NCBI GenBank assembly: GCA_017620715.1
Contig: JAGAUN010000071.1
Location: forward strand, 1-41,334
Source of the DNA: Muribaculaceae bacterium
Lineage (GTDB): Bacteria > Bacteroidota > Bacteroidia > Bacteroidales > Muribaculaceae
Length of the DNA stretch: 41,334 nt
Reading direction: 5' to 3'
Below are positions 1 to 7,470 of this stretch, piece after piece (position 1 is the stretch's first letter; each line of letters opens with the position of its first letter). The translations under genes were made by a program, and so were the position numbers. The notes beneath the pieces are model-generated. The model did not search any database and was not told the origin of the DNA. It worked only from the letters and a program-made list of their open reading frames with translations.

Positions 1-290
1 ATCTCGCGGCATACGCCGAAGATGTAGCGGGCCCACTGCTGTTTGGGAGCATCTTCCTCGTTGAGGCCAAATTCGGTATACTCGTCAATGTCGATAGAGT
101 AAACGCGTACTTTGTCGGTGCCGTTGGGAAGTATTTCGGCCATGATGACCTTGTCGATGGCGCCGGGGAATACGAATCCGCCGTTGTAGTCGGTGTGTTC
201 GCCAATGAGATTGAAACGTCCGGGGGCTACGAAGAGAATGCCTTTCTGGCCGAAGCGCGACAGAAAGTGCTCATTGATTTTGTCTTTCAT
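1..290 (-). CDS. galK: Galactokinase, N-terminal part (runs off the left edge)
   Basis: Galactokinase phosphorylates alpha-D-galactose with ATP in the first committed step of the Leloir pathway, in the cytoplasm. About 96 codons are present, starting at the ATG at 288-290; the rest lies beyond position 1. The translation carries the galactokinase signature near residues 28-45 (APGRFNLIGEHTDYNGG), where the Arg, Glu, His and Asp residues form the sugar-binding site. This signature separates it from other GHMP kinases such as mevalonate kinase. It lies 27 bases downstream of the thioredoxin-fold lipoprotein on the same strand and may be co-transcribed with it. I saw no separate consensus promoter in that gap. 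The C-terminal ATP-binding motifs cannot be seen. Confidence 0.93.
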   Translation of the reverse strand, partial: MKDKINEHFLSRFGQKGILFVAPGRFNLIGEHTDYNGGFVFPGAIDKVIMAEILPNGTDKVRVYSIDIDEYTEFGLNEEDAPKQQWARYIFGVCRE

Positions 291-317
291 GATTTAATGT
301 GATATGATTGTAGGTAA

Positions 318-752
318 TTATTTGATTACTGAGTTGAGCCATGCTTTAAACTCGGCTTTAGTCATGGACCCTACTTTGAACAGTGGTTTTTTGCCGGGCA
401 AAATCACCACAACGGTGGGTATGGAGGTAACCCCGAGCTGGGCTGCGAGTTCGCCGTTGGTGTCAACGTCGGCGGCATAGAAGTCAGCTTTAGCTGCCAT
501 TTCGGCCGCTACCTGATGATATACGGGTTTGAACTGCATGCAAGGGCCGCACCATGTGGCCCAGCAGTCTATTATCACCGGTTTTTTCACGGCTTTGGGG
601 AGTTTGTTGTCGGTTATGTTTTTTACTGCCTGTACCTTAGGGGCGGCAGCGGGTGCGACTGATTCGGCCGGCGACGCTTCGGGAGCGGGGGCTGCGTTTG
701 AGCAAGAGGCTATGGCAATGGCTGCGGCTGCAAATAGATAGGTAAGTTTCAT
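318..752 (-). CDS. Thioredoxin-fold lipoprotein
   Basis: A 144-residue protein with a short lipoprotein signal peptide (lipid-attached Cys probably residue 17, preceded by Ile-Ala-Ser). A Pro/Ala-rich linker runs to about residue 40 and a thioredoxin domain fills the rest. The active site Trp-Cys-Gly-Pro-Cys has its redox cysteines at 68 and 71, and the cis-proline loop (Thr-Ser-Ile-Pro-Thr) has Pro at 112. Both are standard for an active thiol-disulfide oxidoreductase. Lipidation suggests it is membrane-anchored in the periplasm, reducing or isomerising disulfides of exported proteins; the exact partner is unknown. The WCGPC motif is that of a general thioredoxin rather than a DsbA-type oxidase. 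A perfect -7 box (785-792) lies about 33 bases upstream of the ATG. Confidence 0.88.
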   Translation of the reverse strand: MKLTYLFAAAAIAIASCSNAAPAPEASPAESVAPAAAPKVQAVKNITDNKLPKAVKKPVIIDCWATWCGPCMQFKPVYHQVAAEMAAKADFYAADVDTNGELAAQLGVTSIPTVVVILPGKKPLFKVGSMTKAEFKAWLNSVIK

Positions 753-784
753 GTGCTGATTATGTAAATGATATTGGGTTATGA

Positions 785-792
785 CAAATATA
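785..792 (-). promoter_or_regulatory. Bacteroidetes-type -7 box for the thioredoxin lipoprotein
   Basis: On the minus strand this reads TATATTTG, a perfect match to the Bacteroidetes -7 consensus TAnnTTTG. Transcription would start near 778, giving a leader of about 26 bases before the ATG at 752. No convincing TTTG -33 box is seen at the usual spacing, so the call rests on the -7 box alone. Confidence 0.45.
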
Positions 793-975
793 GTGAATAT
801 TCGGAGAAATATAATAGCGAATGTGGCTCCGATGGGCTGCTCGCGGTGGCGAAGCCAATTATATGAGCCAAATATACGAATAATCGGCGCAACTTGCTAT
901 TGCTTTGGCATTTTTTATGAATTAGTGATGTTAGTTGGCATTAGCCGGCGGCTGCACGGAGCGGCCGGTATGGGT
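793..975. other. Intergenic stretch without a supported gene
   Basis: This is the middle of the gap between the thioredoxin lipoprotein and the small repeat lipoprotein. An 89-codon open frame on the plus strand crosses it, but it has no family resemblance, no plausible signal peptide and no promoter, and it runs over the terminator hairpin. I see nothing else in it. Confidence 0.5.
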
Positions 976-977
976 AT

Positions 978-1025
978 AAAAAAAGAGCGGCTCATACACT
1001 ATCGGTGCACGAGTCGCAATTTTTT
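978..1025 (-). terminator. Intrinsic terminator of the small repeat lipoprotein gene
   Basis: A 7-bp stem (987-993 with 1011-1017, one G-T pair) and a 17-base loop is followed on the minus strand by TCTTTTTTT. It starts about 30 bases after the stop codon at 1047, so it terminates the minus-strand gene. An opposite T-run on the plus side suggests it could act in both directions. Confidence 0.6.
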
Positions 1026-1046
1026 CTTGTATTGCTGTGTGTTAGC

Positions 1047-1247
1047 TTAGGCTTTTACGGAGTCAGCGGCAACGGTATCAGCAGCAACAGTGTCAGCAGC
1101 TACGGTGTCAACAACAGCAGCAGCTGTGTCCTGGCAGCATGAATCAGCTTTGCAAGTGTCAGCGTCGGTTTTAGCAGCATCGCCACCACCGCAAGCGAAC
1201 ATTGATACGCTCATAACAACAGCAAGAGATAAAAGTAACTTTTTCAT
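1047..1247 (-). CDS. Small repeat-containing, cysteine-rich lipoprotein
   Basis: I recognise no family. The ATG at 1245-1247 is chosen over one 18 codons further upstream because it opens directly into a lipoprotein signal peptide (MKKLLLSLAVV...) and lies downstream of the predicted transcription start near 1294. The product is 66 residues. Met-Phe-Ala-Cys puts the lipidated Cys at residue 19. A Cys-x4-Cys-Cys cluster follows, then about four degenerate copies of a five-residue unit, Asp-Thr-Val-Ala-Ala, to the C-terminus. The 15-base DNA units differ mostly at synonymous positions. A strong promoter upstream and a terminator downstream make it a free-standing single-gene unit. An envelope-anchored small protein is likely; function unknown. 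Confidence 0.75.
   Translation of the reverse strand: MKKLLLSLAVVMSVSMFACGGGDAAKTDADTCKADSCCQDTAAAVVDTVAADTVAADTVAADSVKA
1050..1109 (-). repeat. Four degenerate 15-bp tandem units inside the small lipoprotein gene
   Basis: Units lie at 1095-1109, 1080-1094, 1065-1079 and 1050-1064 in coding order. They encode Asp-Thr-Val-Ala-Ala three times and a diverged Asp-Ser-Val-Lys-Ala. Differences between the first three units are third-codon changes, so the repeat is old enough to have diverged while the peptide was kept. Confidence 0.8.
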
Positions 1248-1300
1248 TTCAATTGTGATTTTAGATAAATAAAACAATATTTTTAGCTTCAAAAACGACA

Positions 1301-1331
1301 CAAAGGTAATACCTTTTTTTGATACAGCAAA
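1301..1331 (-). promoter_or_regulatory. Promoter of the small repeat lipoprotein gene
   Basis: On the minus strand TTTG (1328-1331) is followed after 19 bases by TACCTTTG (1301-1308), matching the Bacteroidetes -33/-7 pattern exactly. The predicted start near 1294 gives a leader of about 47 bases. The surrounding 1248-1477 gap is AT-rich. I see no clear terminator for the SulP gene in it. Confidence 0.7.
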
Positions 1332-1477
1332 TATTTTTTAGCTTTTTTTTGGCACGGGTTGATTTTTCTGTAAAAAAATCGAAAAAATTGTGATGATTAT
1401 GGCTAATTGTTAACATTTGTAGCCTTTTTGTCACTTTTGCGGTGCCTGAATTGGAGTATACCTGCGTTTTCTATATA

Positions 1478-3187
1478 TTATATATGTGTATGGTCGGCTG
1501 CACGTCGGGCAATGGCGTTGGCCATCTTTACAGCTTTGGAGATGTGATTGCAGATATTGTCGCTGCCTATAAGGCGGGCTATACCGGCATTCTCGAGGGT
1601 GCGGGCCACCTTGTCGTTGACACCCGAGAGCACAATCTCTATACCCTCGCGTTGCGAGGAGTTGATGAGTATCTCGAGGTTGTGAATAGCGGTGGCGTCG
1701 ATAAAGGGCACCTTGCGCATGCGCAGTATTCGCACTATCGGTTTCCGTTTCATAGAGGCACGCATGAGCTCGTCGAATTTTGTGGCTATGCCGAAGAAGA
1801 ACGGGCCGTCGATTTCGTATACCTCAACGCCCTTGTCAACGTCGAGCACCTCATGTGCGGTAGAGTCGGTGCCGGCGGTGGCGTCGAGCTGCTCGGAGTA
1901 AACGCGTATCTGGGTGTTTTCGGTGACACGACGCAAAAAGAGTATTATGGCAAGCAACAGACCTATCTCTATGGCTATGGTGAGGTCGAATATCACGGTG
2001 AGCAGAAAGGTTACGGCCAGTACCGTAATGTCGCTCTTGGGGTTGTGAAGCATGCCGCGCACAGTGCGCCAGCCGCTCATGTTGTAGCTCACCACTATGA
2101 GCACTGCGGCCAGACAGGCCATGGGCACCATATTGATAAGCGGCATGGCGAAGAGGAATATGATGAGGAGCACAACAGCGTGTATTATGCCGGCTACGGG
2201 GGTGCGGCCGCCGTTGGTGATATTTGTCATGGTGCGGGCTATGGCCCCGGTTACGGGTATACCGCTGAAGAAGGGTACTATGAGGTTGGCTGCGCCCTGG
2301 CCTATGAGTTCGGTGTTGGTATTGGTGCGTGAGCCTGTGATACCGTCGGCAACGGTGGCCGAAAGCAGTGACTCGATGGCGCCGAGCATGGCTATGGTGA
2401 AGGCCGCGGGGAGTAGTTCGTTGATGGTCTCCATGCTCAGCACAAAGCCGTGGGGCTGGGGTATGTCGGTGGAGAGATTGCCGAAGCGGTCGCCGATAGT
2501 GTCGACATGGAAGCCGGGGCACGATGCCGATATTATCCACACGGCGGCGGTGACTACGATGATGGCGATAAGAGCTCCGGGCAGCTTCTTGGAGATGAGG
2601 GGCACCGTGGTGATGAGCAGAAGCGATACGAGGCCCACTGCCAGCGAGGCAATGTCGATATTTCCGAACGACCGGAAGTAGACACCCCATTTGCTTATGA
2701 AATCAGAGGGAACGTTGGTGAGCCCGAGGCCGAAGAAGTCGTTGATCTGTGTGGAGAATATCGTAAGGGCTATACCTGAAGTAAAGCCTATCACCACGGG
2801 GTAGGGGATAAATTTTATCACCGTGCCCAGATGGAAGAGACCCATAAGTATCAGTATCAGGCCTGCCATGGCAGTGGCTATATACAGTCCTTCAAGACCG
2901 TAACCGGCTATTATACCTGATATTATGACGATAAACGCGCCTGTGGGGCCGCCTATCTGCACCGAGCAGCCGCCGAGGGCCGACACGAGCAGACCGCCTA
3001 TTATGGCTGTGATGAGTCCCACCGTAGGACTTACGCCGGAAGCTATGGCAAATGCGATGGCGAGCGGCAGAGCCACAATGCCCACCACAATACCGGCTAT
3101 GAGGTCGGCCTTGAATTTTGAGCCTGAATAATGTGTAAGTGCCGAAAAAAGTTTCGGCTTGAATTGAATTGGTCCTGAAAAATTCAT
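1478..3187 (-). CDS. SulP (SLC26) family anion transporter with STAS domain
   Basis: A 569-residue inner-membrane protein of the usual SulP length. The N-terminal part (about residues 25-420) is a run of hydrophobic segments with the family hallmarks: Leu-Pro-Leu-Ala-Ile-Ala-Phe-Ala near residue 40 and Gln-Ile-Gly-Gly-Pro-Thr-Gly-Ala-Phe near 80. A cytoplasmic STAS domain occupies about 450-555, including the Phe-Ile-Asp-Ala-Thr-Ala loop typical of anti-sigma-antagonist folds. Family members carry sulfate, bicarbonate or C4-dicarboxylates with protons or sodium; the substrate cannot be read from sequence. It stands alone with its own promoter, immediately downstream of the ompA-family terminator. 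Confidence 0.92.
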   Translation of the reverse strand: MNFSGPIQFKPKLFSALTHYSGSKFKADLIAGIVVGIVALPLAIAFAIASGVSPTVGLITAIIGGLLVSALGGCSVQIGGPTGAFIVIISGIIAGYGLEGLYIATAMAGLILILMGLFHLGTVIKFIPYPVVIGFTSGIALTIFSTQINDFFGLGLTNVPSDFISKWGVYFRSFGNIDIASLAVGLVSLLLITTVPLISKKLPGALIAIIVVTAAVWIISASCPGFHVDTIGDRFGNLSTDIPQPHGFVLSMETINELLPAAFTIAMLGAIESLLSATVADGITGSRTNTNTELIGQGAANLIVPFFSGIPVTGAIARTMTNITNGGRTPVAGIIHAVVLLIIFLFAMPLINMVPMACLAAVLIVVSYNMSGWRTVRGMLHNPKSDITVLAVTFLLTVIFDLTIAIEIGLLLAIILFLRRVTENTQIRVYSEQLDATAGTDSTAHEVLDVDKGVEVYEIDGPFFFGIATKFDELMRASMKRKPIVRILRMRKVPFIDATAIHNLEILINSSQREGIEIVLSGVNDKVARTLENAGIARLIGSDNICNHISKAVKMANAIARRAADHTHI

Positions 3188-3287
3188 TCCTGTAGAATTA
3201 AGTACCTATATAATATAATGTGTTGAAACCTTATTATAGAAGTCGCGTGGGGCGCTCACGCGCTATGCCGCGACCCTAACTCGGGTG

Positions 3288-3315
3288 CAAAGATATAAAA
3301 AAATGTACAAACCAA
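3288..3315 (-). promoter_or_regulatory. Promoter of the SulP transporter gene
   Basis: The minus strand has a perfect -7 box TATCTTTG (3288-3295), with TTG at 3313-3315 as a -33 element after 17 bases. The predicted start near 3281 gives a leader of about 93 bases. The -33 element directly abuts the terminator hairpin of the preceding gene. Confidence 0.6.
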
Positions 3316-3348
3316 GCGCCCCCGCGGCGATAAACGTTGCGGGGGCGC
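3316..3348 (-). terminator. Strong GC-rich terminator of the OmpA-family gene
   Basis: A perfect 10-bp inverted repeat (3316-3325 with 3339-3348, GCGCCCCCGC and its complement) with a 13-base loop lies 27 bases after the stop codon at 3376. On the minus strand it is followed by a T-rich stretch that includes a run of seven T. That stretch also forms the spacer of the next promoter. Confidence 0.68.
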
Positions 3349-3375
3349 GATATAATAGATATGTGTATTAGAGCG

Positions 3376-4590
3376 TTACTTTGAGCCGAAGATTACGATG
3401 CGGTTCCAGTTGTTGGTGCCGTAGGGCTGGGTGGCGCTGCCGTATGCCTGGGTGTCAAGGCGGTCGGCTGCTATTCCGTAGGTGTCAACGAGGACTTTCT
3501 TGACTGCGTCTGCGCGACGCTGCGAGAGGGCCTGGTTGTATTCCGATGTACCGGTGTCGGCGTCGGCGTAGCCGGCTATGGTCACTTTGGCATCGGGATT
3601 AGCTTTGAGGTATTCGGCTATGTTGTATACATTTACCATTTCTTCGTCAGAGATTTCGGAAGAATTTATCTTGAAGCGTACGGTGGTGAGGATAGGAGTC
3701 TCAACGGTAGTGGCTTCGGTAGCTTTAACTTCGGGGCAGGGGAGCTGAGCGTTGGCTACTGCGAGAGCTGCTGCGGTAGCTGCGAGTTCGCCGCGGAGAT
3801 CGTTGACCTGATTGTTGAGGTTGTTGATATAGCCAACGTAGTCGCAAGGATTGTATTTCTTGAAGTCGCGACCGCCGATGTTGAAGCTCAGGCCGCCGAT
3901 AGCGGTGATATTGGCCTCGATAGGATCGCCCTGGGTGAAGTTGTTGAAGTTGTCGCCGTAGAACTGTGCGCGAGCTTCAGCAAAGAAATCGACATATTCG
4001 CACAAACGGAAACGCAACTGGAAACCGACTGAAACTGGGAGCAGCCATTGTGATTTGCGGTGACCGTTGAGATGTGTGCGCAGGTCGTTGCCTTCTAAAC
4101 CTTTATAATCCCATACGTATGTGCCGCCTACACCTACAAACGGTATGAACGAGAATACACGGTCGGGGTTTACGCCGCAGCAGGAGGTTGTCATATCCCA
4201 CATAAGGTCAGCGTTGAGGGTAGCCATCTGGGCTTTGTCTTTGAGCATGAAGTCCCAGCGCATTTTACCGTACATACCGGAGAGGCGTACGCCTAAATAG
4301 GGGCTGAACCAGTGGCCTACACCTATATTATATACGGCAGATACGCGACGTTTGGCATCGCCGAGTTCGGCGGGCAATTCTTTTTCAACGAAGGGCACTT
4401 GTACACCGGCACCGAGCTGGATGAACCAGTTGTCGCGCCATGACGAATAGTAATGATCCTTGCATTCCACAAGTTCACCTACTCCAACTGTGGTCTCTTC
4501 TACAACCACTGTTTCTTGGGCTTGAGCGGCGGGAGCAGCGAGTATGCATGCGCCGAAAGCTAATGCAGATAGTAATTCGATTTTCATCAC
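3376..4590 (-). CDS. OmpA-family outer-membrane protein
   Basis: A 404-residue protein with a signal peptide (about residues 1-24, ending Ala-Gln-Ala). An N-terminal domain of about 45-245, rich in alternating aromatic residues, fits a small outer-membrane beta-barrel. A heptad-like segment around 255-285 may be a coiled-coil linker. The C-terminal OmpA-like peptidoglycan-binding domain (about 300-404) has the typical Gly-Tyr-Ala-Asp near 340, Ser-Gln-Arg-Arg-Ala-Asp-Ala-Val and an Asn-Arg near the end. It would tether the outer membrane to the cell wall and may act as a slow porin. Translation could start at either of two consecutive Met codons. It is a single-gene unit, transcribed divergently from dxr and ended by a strong terminator. 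I could not find a perfect promoter in the 277-base upstream gap. Confidence 0.9.
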   Translation of the reverse strand: MMKIELLSALAFGACILAAPAAQAQETVVVEETTVGVGELVECKDHYYSSWRDNWFIQLGAGVQVPFVEKELPAELGDAKRRVSAVYNIGVGHWFSPYLGVRLSGMYGKMRWDFMLKDKAQMATLNADLMWDMTTSCCGVNPDRVFSFIPFVGVGGTYVWDYKGLEGNDLRTHLNGHRKSQWLLPVSVGFQLRFRLCEYVDFFAEARAQFYGDNFNNFTQGDPIEANITAIGGLSFNIGGRDFKKYNPCDYVGYINNLNNQVNDLRGELAATAAALAVANAQLPCPEVKATEATTVETPILTTVRFKINSSEISDEEMVNVYNIAEYLKANPDAKVTIAGYADADTGTSEYNQALSQRRADAVKKVLVDTYGIAADRLDTQAYGSATQPYGTNNWNRIVIFGSK

Positions 4591-4798
4591 GATAAATATT
4601 TAATAAGACTTTTTGATATGAAATAAAATTGTTGAAACGAAGTTGTGGTCTCGGCTTGCGGGCTGATGCTGCTTTGAGACGATTTTGATAATATAACAAG
4701 GGCATTTTTAGTAATGTTCCAAAAAATTTAAAGAATATTGTATGCTTTTTTGTAAAGAGAGGTTATTTAGGCTCTTATTGCCGTTAACATATATTGAG

Positions 4799-4828
4799 TT
4801 GAAGTGTCGGGGAAAAGTAGTATCTTTG
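4799..4828 (+). promoter_or_regulatory. Promoter of the dxr-rseP-rlmI-dpp3-recR-GNAT run
   Basis: TTG at 4799-4801 is followed after 19 bases by TATCTTTG at 4821-4828, a perfect Bacteroidetes -7 box. Transcription would begin near 4835, about 33 bases before the proposed TTG start codon of dxr. This supports that start. Confidence 0.72.
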
Positions 4829-4867
4829 CTGACTGAATAAGCCGATTCAATTCGCCGTATCATAGTC

Positions 4868-6073
4868 TTGCATACCTCAACTCACATACCATCAACGCCT
4901 AAGAGAGTGGCTATATTGGGCTCAACAGGCTCGATAGGCACGCAGGCGCTCGACATAATAGAGGCTCATCCGCAAAGATTTAAAGCGCACGTGCTTGTGG
5001 CCGGCCGCAATGTTGACTTGCTCATAGAGCAGGCGCGCAAGCACAGGCCGGCTCTGGCAGTGATAGCCGCTGAGAGCGGGTATGAAGCTCTCAGCCGCGC
5101 CTTGCAGCCTCTGGGCATAGCCACAGCAGCCGGTGCTCAAGCGGTGGCCGATGCCATGACACTGGCTGAGGTTGACACAGTGCTCACGGCAACAGTGGGT
5201 TACAGTGGCCTGGCTCCCACTATAAGTGCCATCAAAGCAGGCAAGGATATTGCTTTGGCCAATAAAGAGACTCTGGTGGTAGCCGGCGATCTGGTCAACA
5301 AAATGTTGGGAGAGTCCACTTCCAGAATCTATCCGGTCGACTCCGAGCACAGCGCCATAAGGCAATGTCTTGCAGGGGAGCATCACTCGGCGGTGCGACG
5401 ACTGATTATCACCGCATCGGGCGGCCCTTTCCGCGCCATGAGTCGTGAGCAGATGCAGCGTGTGACTGTTGACCAGGCTCTGGCTCACCCCAACTGGCAC
5501 ATGGGTGCAAAAATCACTATCGATTCAGCCTCGATGGTCAATAAAGCATTTGAGATAATAGAGGCACACTGGCTGTTCGGCATTCCTCACAAATGCATTA
5601 CCCCGGTGGTGCATCCGCAATCGATAGTGCACTCTATGGTAGAGTTTGCCGACGGCGCCGTAAAAGCGCAACTCGGCACCCCCGATATGCATCTCCCTAT
5701 CAGCTATGCCCTTGCCGGCGACGAACGGCTGCGCTCACAGAGTAAACCGCTGAGCCTTGCAGATATAGCGCATCTTACGTTCGAGGCTCCCGACTATGAT
5801 CGCTTCCCCTGTCTGTCGTTGGCCACTCTCGCCTTGGAGAGGGGCGGCAACACGGCCTGCGTAATCAATGCCGCCAACGAAGTGGCCGTTGAGGCCTTTC
5901 TGCACCGCCGCATAGCTTTCACCGATATATATAATTTAATACGCCATACGCTTGAGCATATTGACTTTGTGCTATCGCCTTCGTATCACGATTATGTCGA
6001 TACCAATGCCGCAGCCGTGGCTTTTGCCCGCAGCGCGGTAGATGCCGGCGCGATTCCAGCGTATTCATATTAA
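4868..6073 (+). CDS. dxr: 1-deoxy-D-xylulose-5-phosphate reductoisomerase
   Basis: Converts DXP to 2-C-methyl-D-erythritol 4-phosphate with NADPH, the committed step of the MEP isoprenoid pathway. At 401 residues it has the normal length. The NADPH-binding Gly-Ser-Thr-Gly-Ser-Ile-Gly loop lies near residues 18-24. Further family motifs follow in order: Ala-Asn-Lys-Glu-Thr-Leu, Pro-Val-Asp-Ser-Glu-His (metal and substrate site), Ala-Ser-Gly-Gly-Pro-Phe, His-Pro-Asn-Trp-x-Met-Gly, and Asp-Ser-Ala-Ser-Met-Val-Asn-Lys. No in-frame ATG exists upstream of the nucleotide-binding loop. The likely start is therefore TTG at 4868, with GTG at 4907 giving a protein that begins right at the first beta-strand and seeming less likely. 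It heads a six-gene plus-strand run, with rseP starting 4 bases after its stop. Confidence 0.95.
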   Translation: MHTSTHIPSTPKRVAILGSTGSIGTQALDIIEAHPQRFKAHVLVAGRNVDLLIEQARKHRPALAVIAAESGYEALSRALQPLGIATAAGAQAVADAMTLAEVDTVLTATVGYSGLAPTISAIKAGKDIALANKETLVVAGDLVNKMLGESTSRIYPVDSEHSAIRQCLAGEHHSAVRRLIITASGGPFRAMSREQMQRVTVDQALAHPNWHMGAKITIDSASMVNKAFEIIEAHWLFGIPHKCITPVVHPQSIVHSMVEFADGAVKAQLGTPDMHLPISYALAGDERLRSQSKPLSLADIAHLTFEAPDYDRFPCLSLATLALERGGNTACVINAANEVAVEAFLHRRIAFTDIYNLIRHTLEHIDFVLSPSYHDYVDTNAAAVAFARSAVDAGAIPAYSY

Positions 6074-6077
6074 CATA

Positions 6078-7463
6078 ATGCCAAATCAATTTATGGAAAC
6101 ATTTTTCATAAAAGCTGTACAACTTATCGCCTCTCTTGCCTTTCTGGTAATAATACATGAATTCGGGCACTACATCATAGCAAGAGCATTCGGCATCAAG
6201 GTTGAGAAGTTTTATCTGTTTTTCAACCCCTGGTTCAGCATCTTCAAGTGGAAACCGAAACCTGCCGCCACGCCCAAACTGGATAAGAATGGCAAACCGA
6301 AGGCTACGTGGCGCGACACCGAGTACGGTATCGGATGGTTGCCGTTGGGCGGCTATGTGAAGATAGCGGGCATGATTGACGAATCGATGGACAAGGAGCA
6401 GATGAAGCAGCCCGAACAGCCGTGGGAATTCCGCTCGCGGCCTGCTTATCAGCGGTTGTCGGTGATGCTCGCCGGCGTGGTTTTCAACTTCATCCTCGCA
6501 ATACTCATATACGCAGGCATCGCCTTTTACTGGGGCAAGCAGTACACTCCGCTTGAAACCGCCTATGAGGGCATGGACTTCTCTCACGCGGCACAAGATG
6601 CGGGATTTCGCGACGGCGACGTGATACTCGAAGCCGACGGGCAGCGTGTGGATATGTCAGACAATACCGCTCTGTATCATATTGCCGACGCCAAGACCGT
6701 GAAGGTGCTCCGTGATTCGAAAGATACGATATGTATAACGCTACCAAGCGATTTCATATTGAAGATTAACAACGATGAGGGATTTATGCAGTATCGTCTG
6801 CCGGTGTTCATAGACCGTGTGCAGGGCGGTTCGGCGGCATCGGAAGCCGGGCTGGAATCGGGCGACCGTATTGTGGCCGTTGGCGGGTTCCCCACACCGT
6901 CGTATACCGAACTGACTAAGCATCTTCAGGAGGCGAAAGACCGCGATGTGCTTCTCACCATAGAGCGCGACGGCAAGGAGTTGGAACTTACCGCCCATCC
7001 GTCGGCCGACGGCAAACTCGGGTTTAATCTCAAACCGCTTTCCGAAGTATACCCCTCGGAGCGCTTGCGCTACTCCTTCTTCGCCGCTTTTCCCGCCGGC
7101 TGGGAGCTGGGCACATCGACATTAGGCGCCTATGTAAGCTCAATGCGCCATGTCTTCTCAGTAGAAGGTGCCAAGAGCATAGGTGGATTCGGCGCTATAG
7201 GCGGAATGTTCCCCGACCGCTGGAACTGGCTGTCGTTCTGGGAAATAACGGCATTCCTTTCGGTGGTGCTCGCCTTCATGAATATTATACCCATACCGGG
7301 GCTCGACGGAGGCCATGCGCTGTTTGTGATTATAGAGATAATAATACGCCGCAAGCCCAGCGAGAAGATTATAGAATATTCGCAGTATGCCGGTATGATG
7401 TTCCTGCTGTTGCTGCTTGTGTATGCCAACGGAGCCGACATAGTACGTGCAATTCTCAACTGA
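6078..7463 (+). CDS. rseP: RIP metalloprotease RseP (site-2 protease)
   Basis: An inner-membrane zinc protease that cleaves within transmembrane segments, releasing anti-sigma factors and clearing signal peptides. The active-site His-Glu-Phe-Gly-His is at residues 27-31 in the first membrane helix. The third metal-ligand motif, Asn-x2-Pro-x-Pro-x-Leu-Asp-Gly-Gly, lies near the C-terminal end. Two PDZ-like regions occupy the periplasmic middle (about 175-330). The ATG at 6078, 4 bases after dxr, is chosen; the ATG at 6093 (Met-Glu-Thr-Phe) is equally plausible and resembles the Bacteroides start I recall. A longer frame from 6042 would overlap dxr and is rejected. The dxr-rseP order is common in Bacteroidetes. 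Confidence 0.94.
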   Translation: MPNQFMETFFIKAVQLIASLAFLVIIHEFGHYIIARAFGIKVEKFYLFFNPWFSIFKWKPKPAATPKLDKNGKPKATWRDTEYGIGWLPLGGYVKIAGMIDESMDKEQMKQPEQPWEFRSRPAYQRLSVMLAGVVFNFILAILIYAGIAFYWGKQYTPLETAYEGMDFSHAAQDAGFRDGDVILEADGQRVDMSDNTALYHIADAKTVKVLRDSKDTICITLPSDFILKINNDEGFMQYRLPVFIDRVQGGSAASEAGLESGDRIVAVGGFPTPSYTELTKHLQEAKDRDVLLTIERDGKELELTAHPSADGKLGFNLKPLSEVYPSERLRYSFFAAFPAGWELGTSTLGAYVSSMRHVFSVEGAKSIGGFGAIGGMFPDRWNWLSFWEITAFLSVVLAFMNIIPIPGLDGGHALFVIIEIIIRRKPSEKIIEYSQYAGMMFLLLLLVYANGADIVRAILN

Positions 7464-7470
7464 CAAGGCT

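Noticed and set aside
781-1050. An 89-codon plus-strand open frame in the gap before the small lipoprotein
   Set aside because: It has no family resemblance or promoter and crosses the terminator hairpin at 978-1025.
1361-1387. AT-rich inverted repeat as a terminator of the SulP gene
   Set aside because: Only A and T runs pair around a short stem; this is expected by chance in an AT-rich gap.
1442-2332. A 296-codon plus-strand open frame opposite the SulP gene, preceded by a TTTG-rich stretch
   Set aside because: Its product is rich in Tyr, His and Gly with no domain pattern, and it lies antisense to a clear SulP gene. The upstream stretch lacks a TAnnTTTG box at the right spacing.
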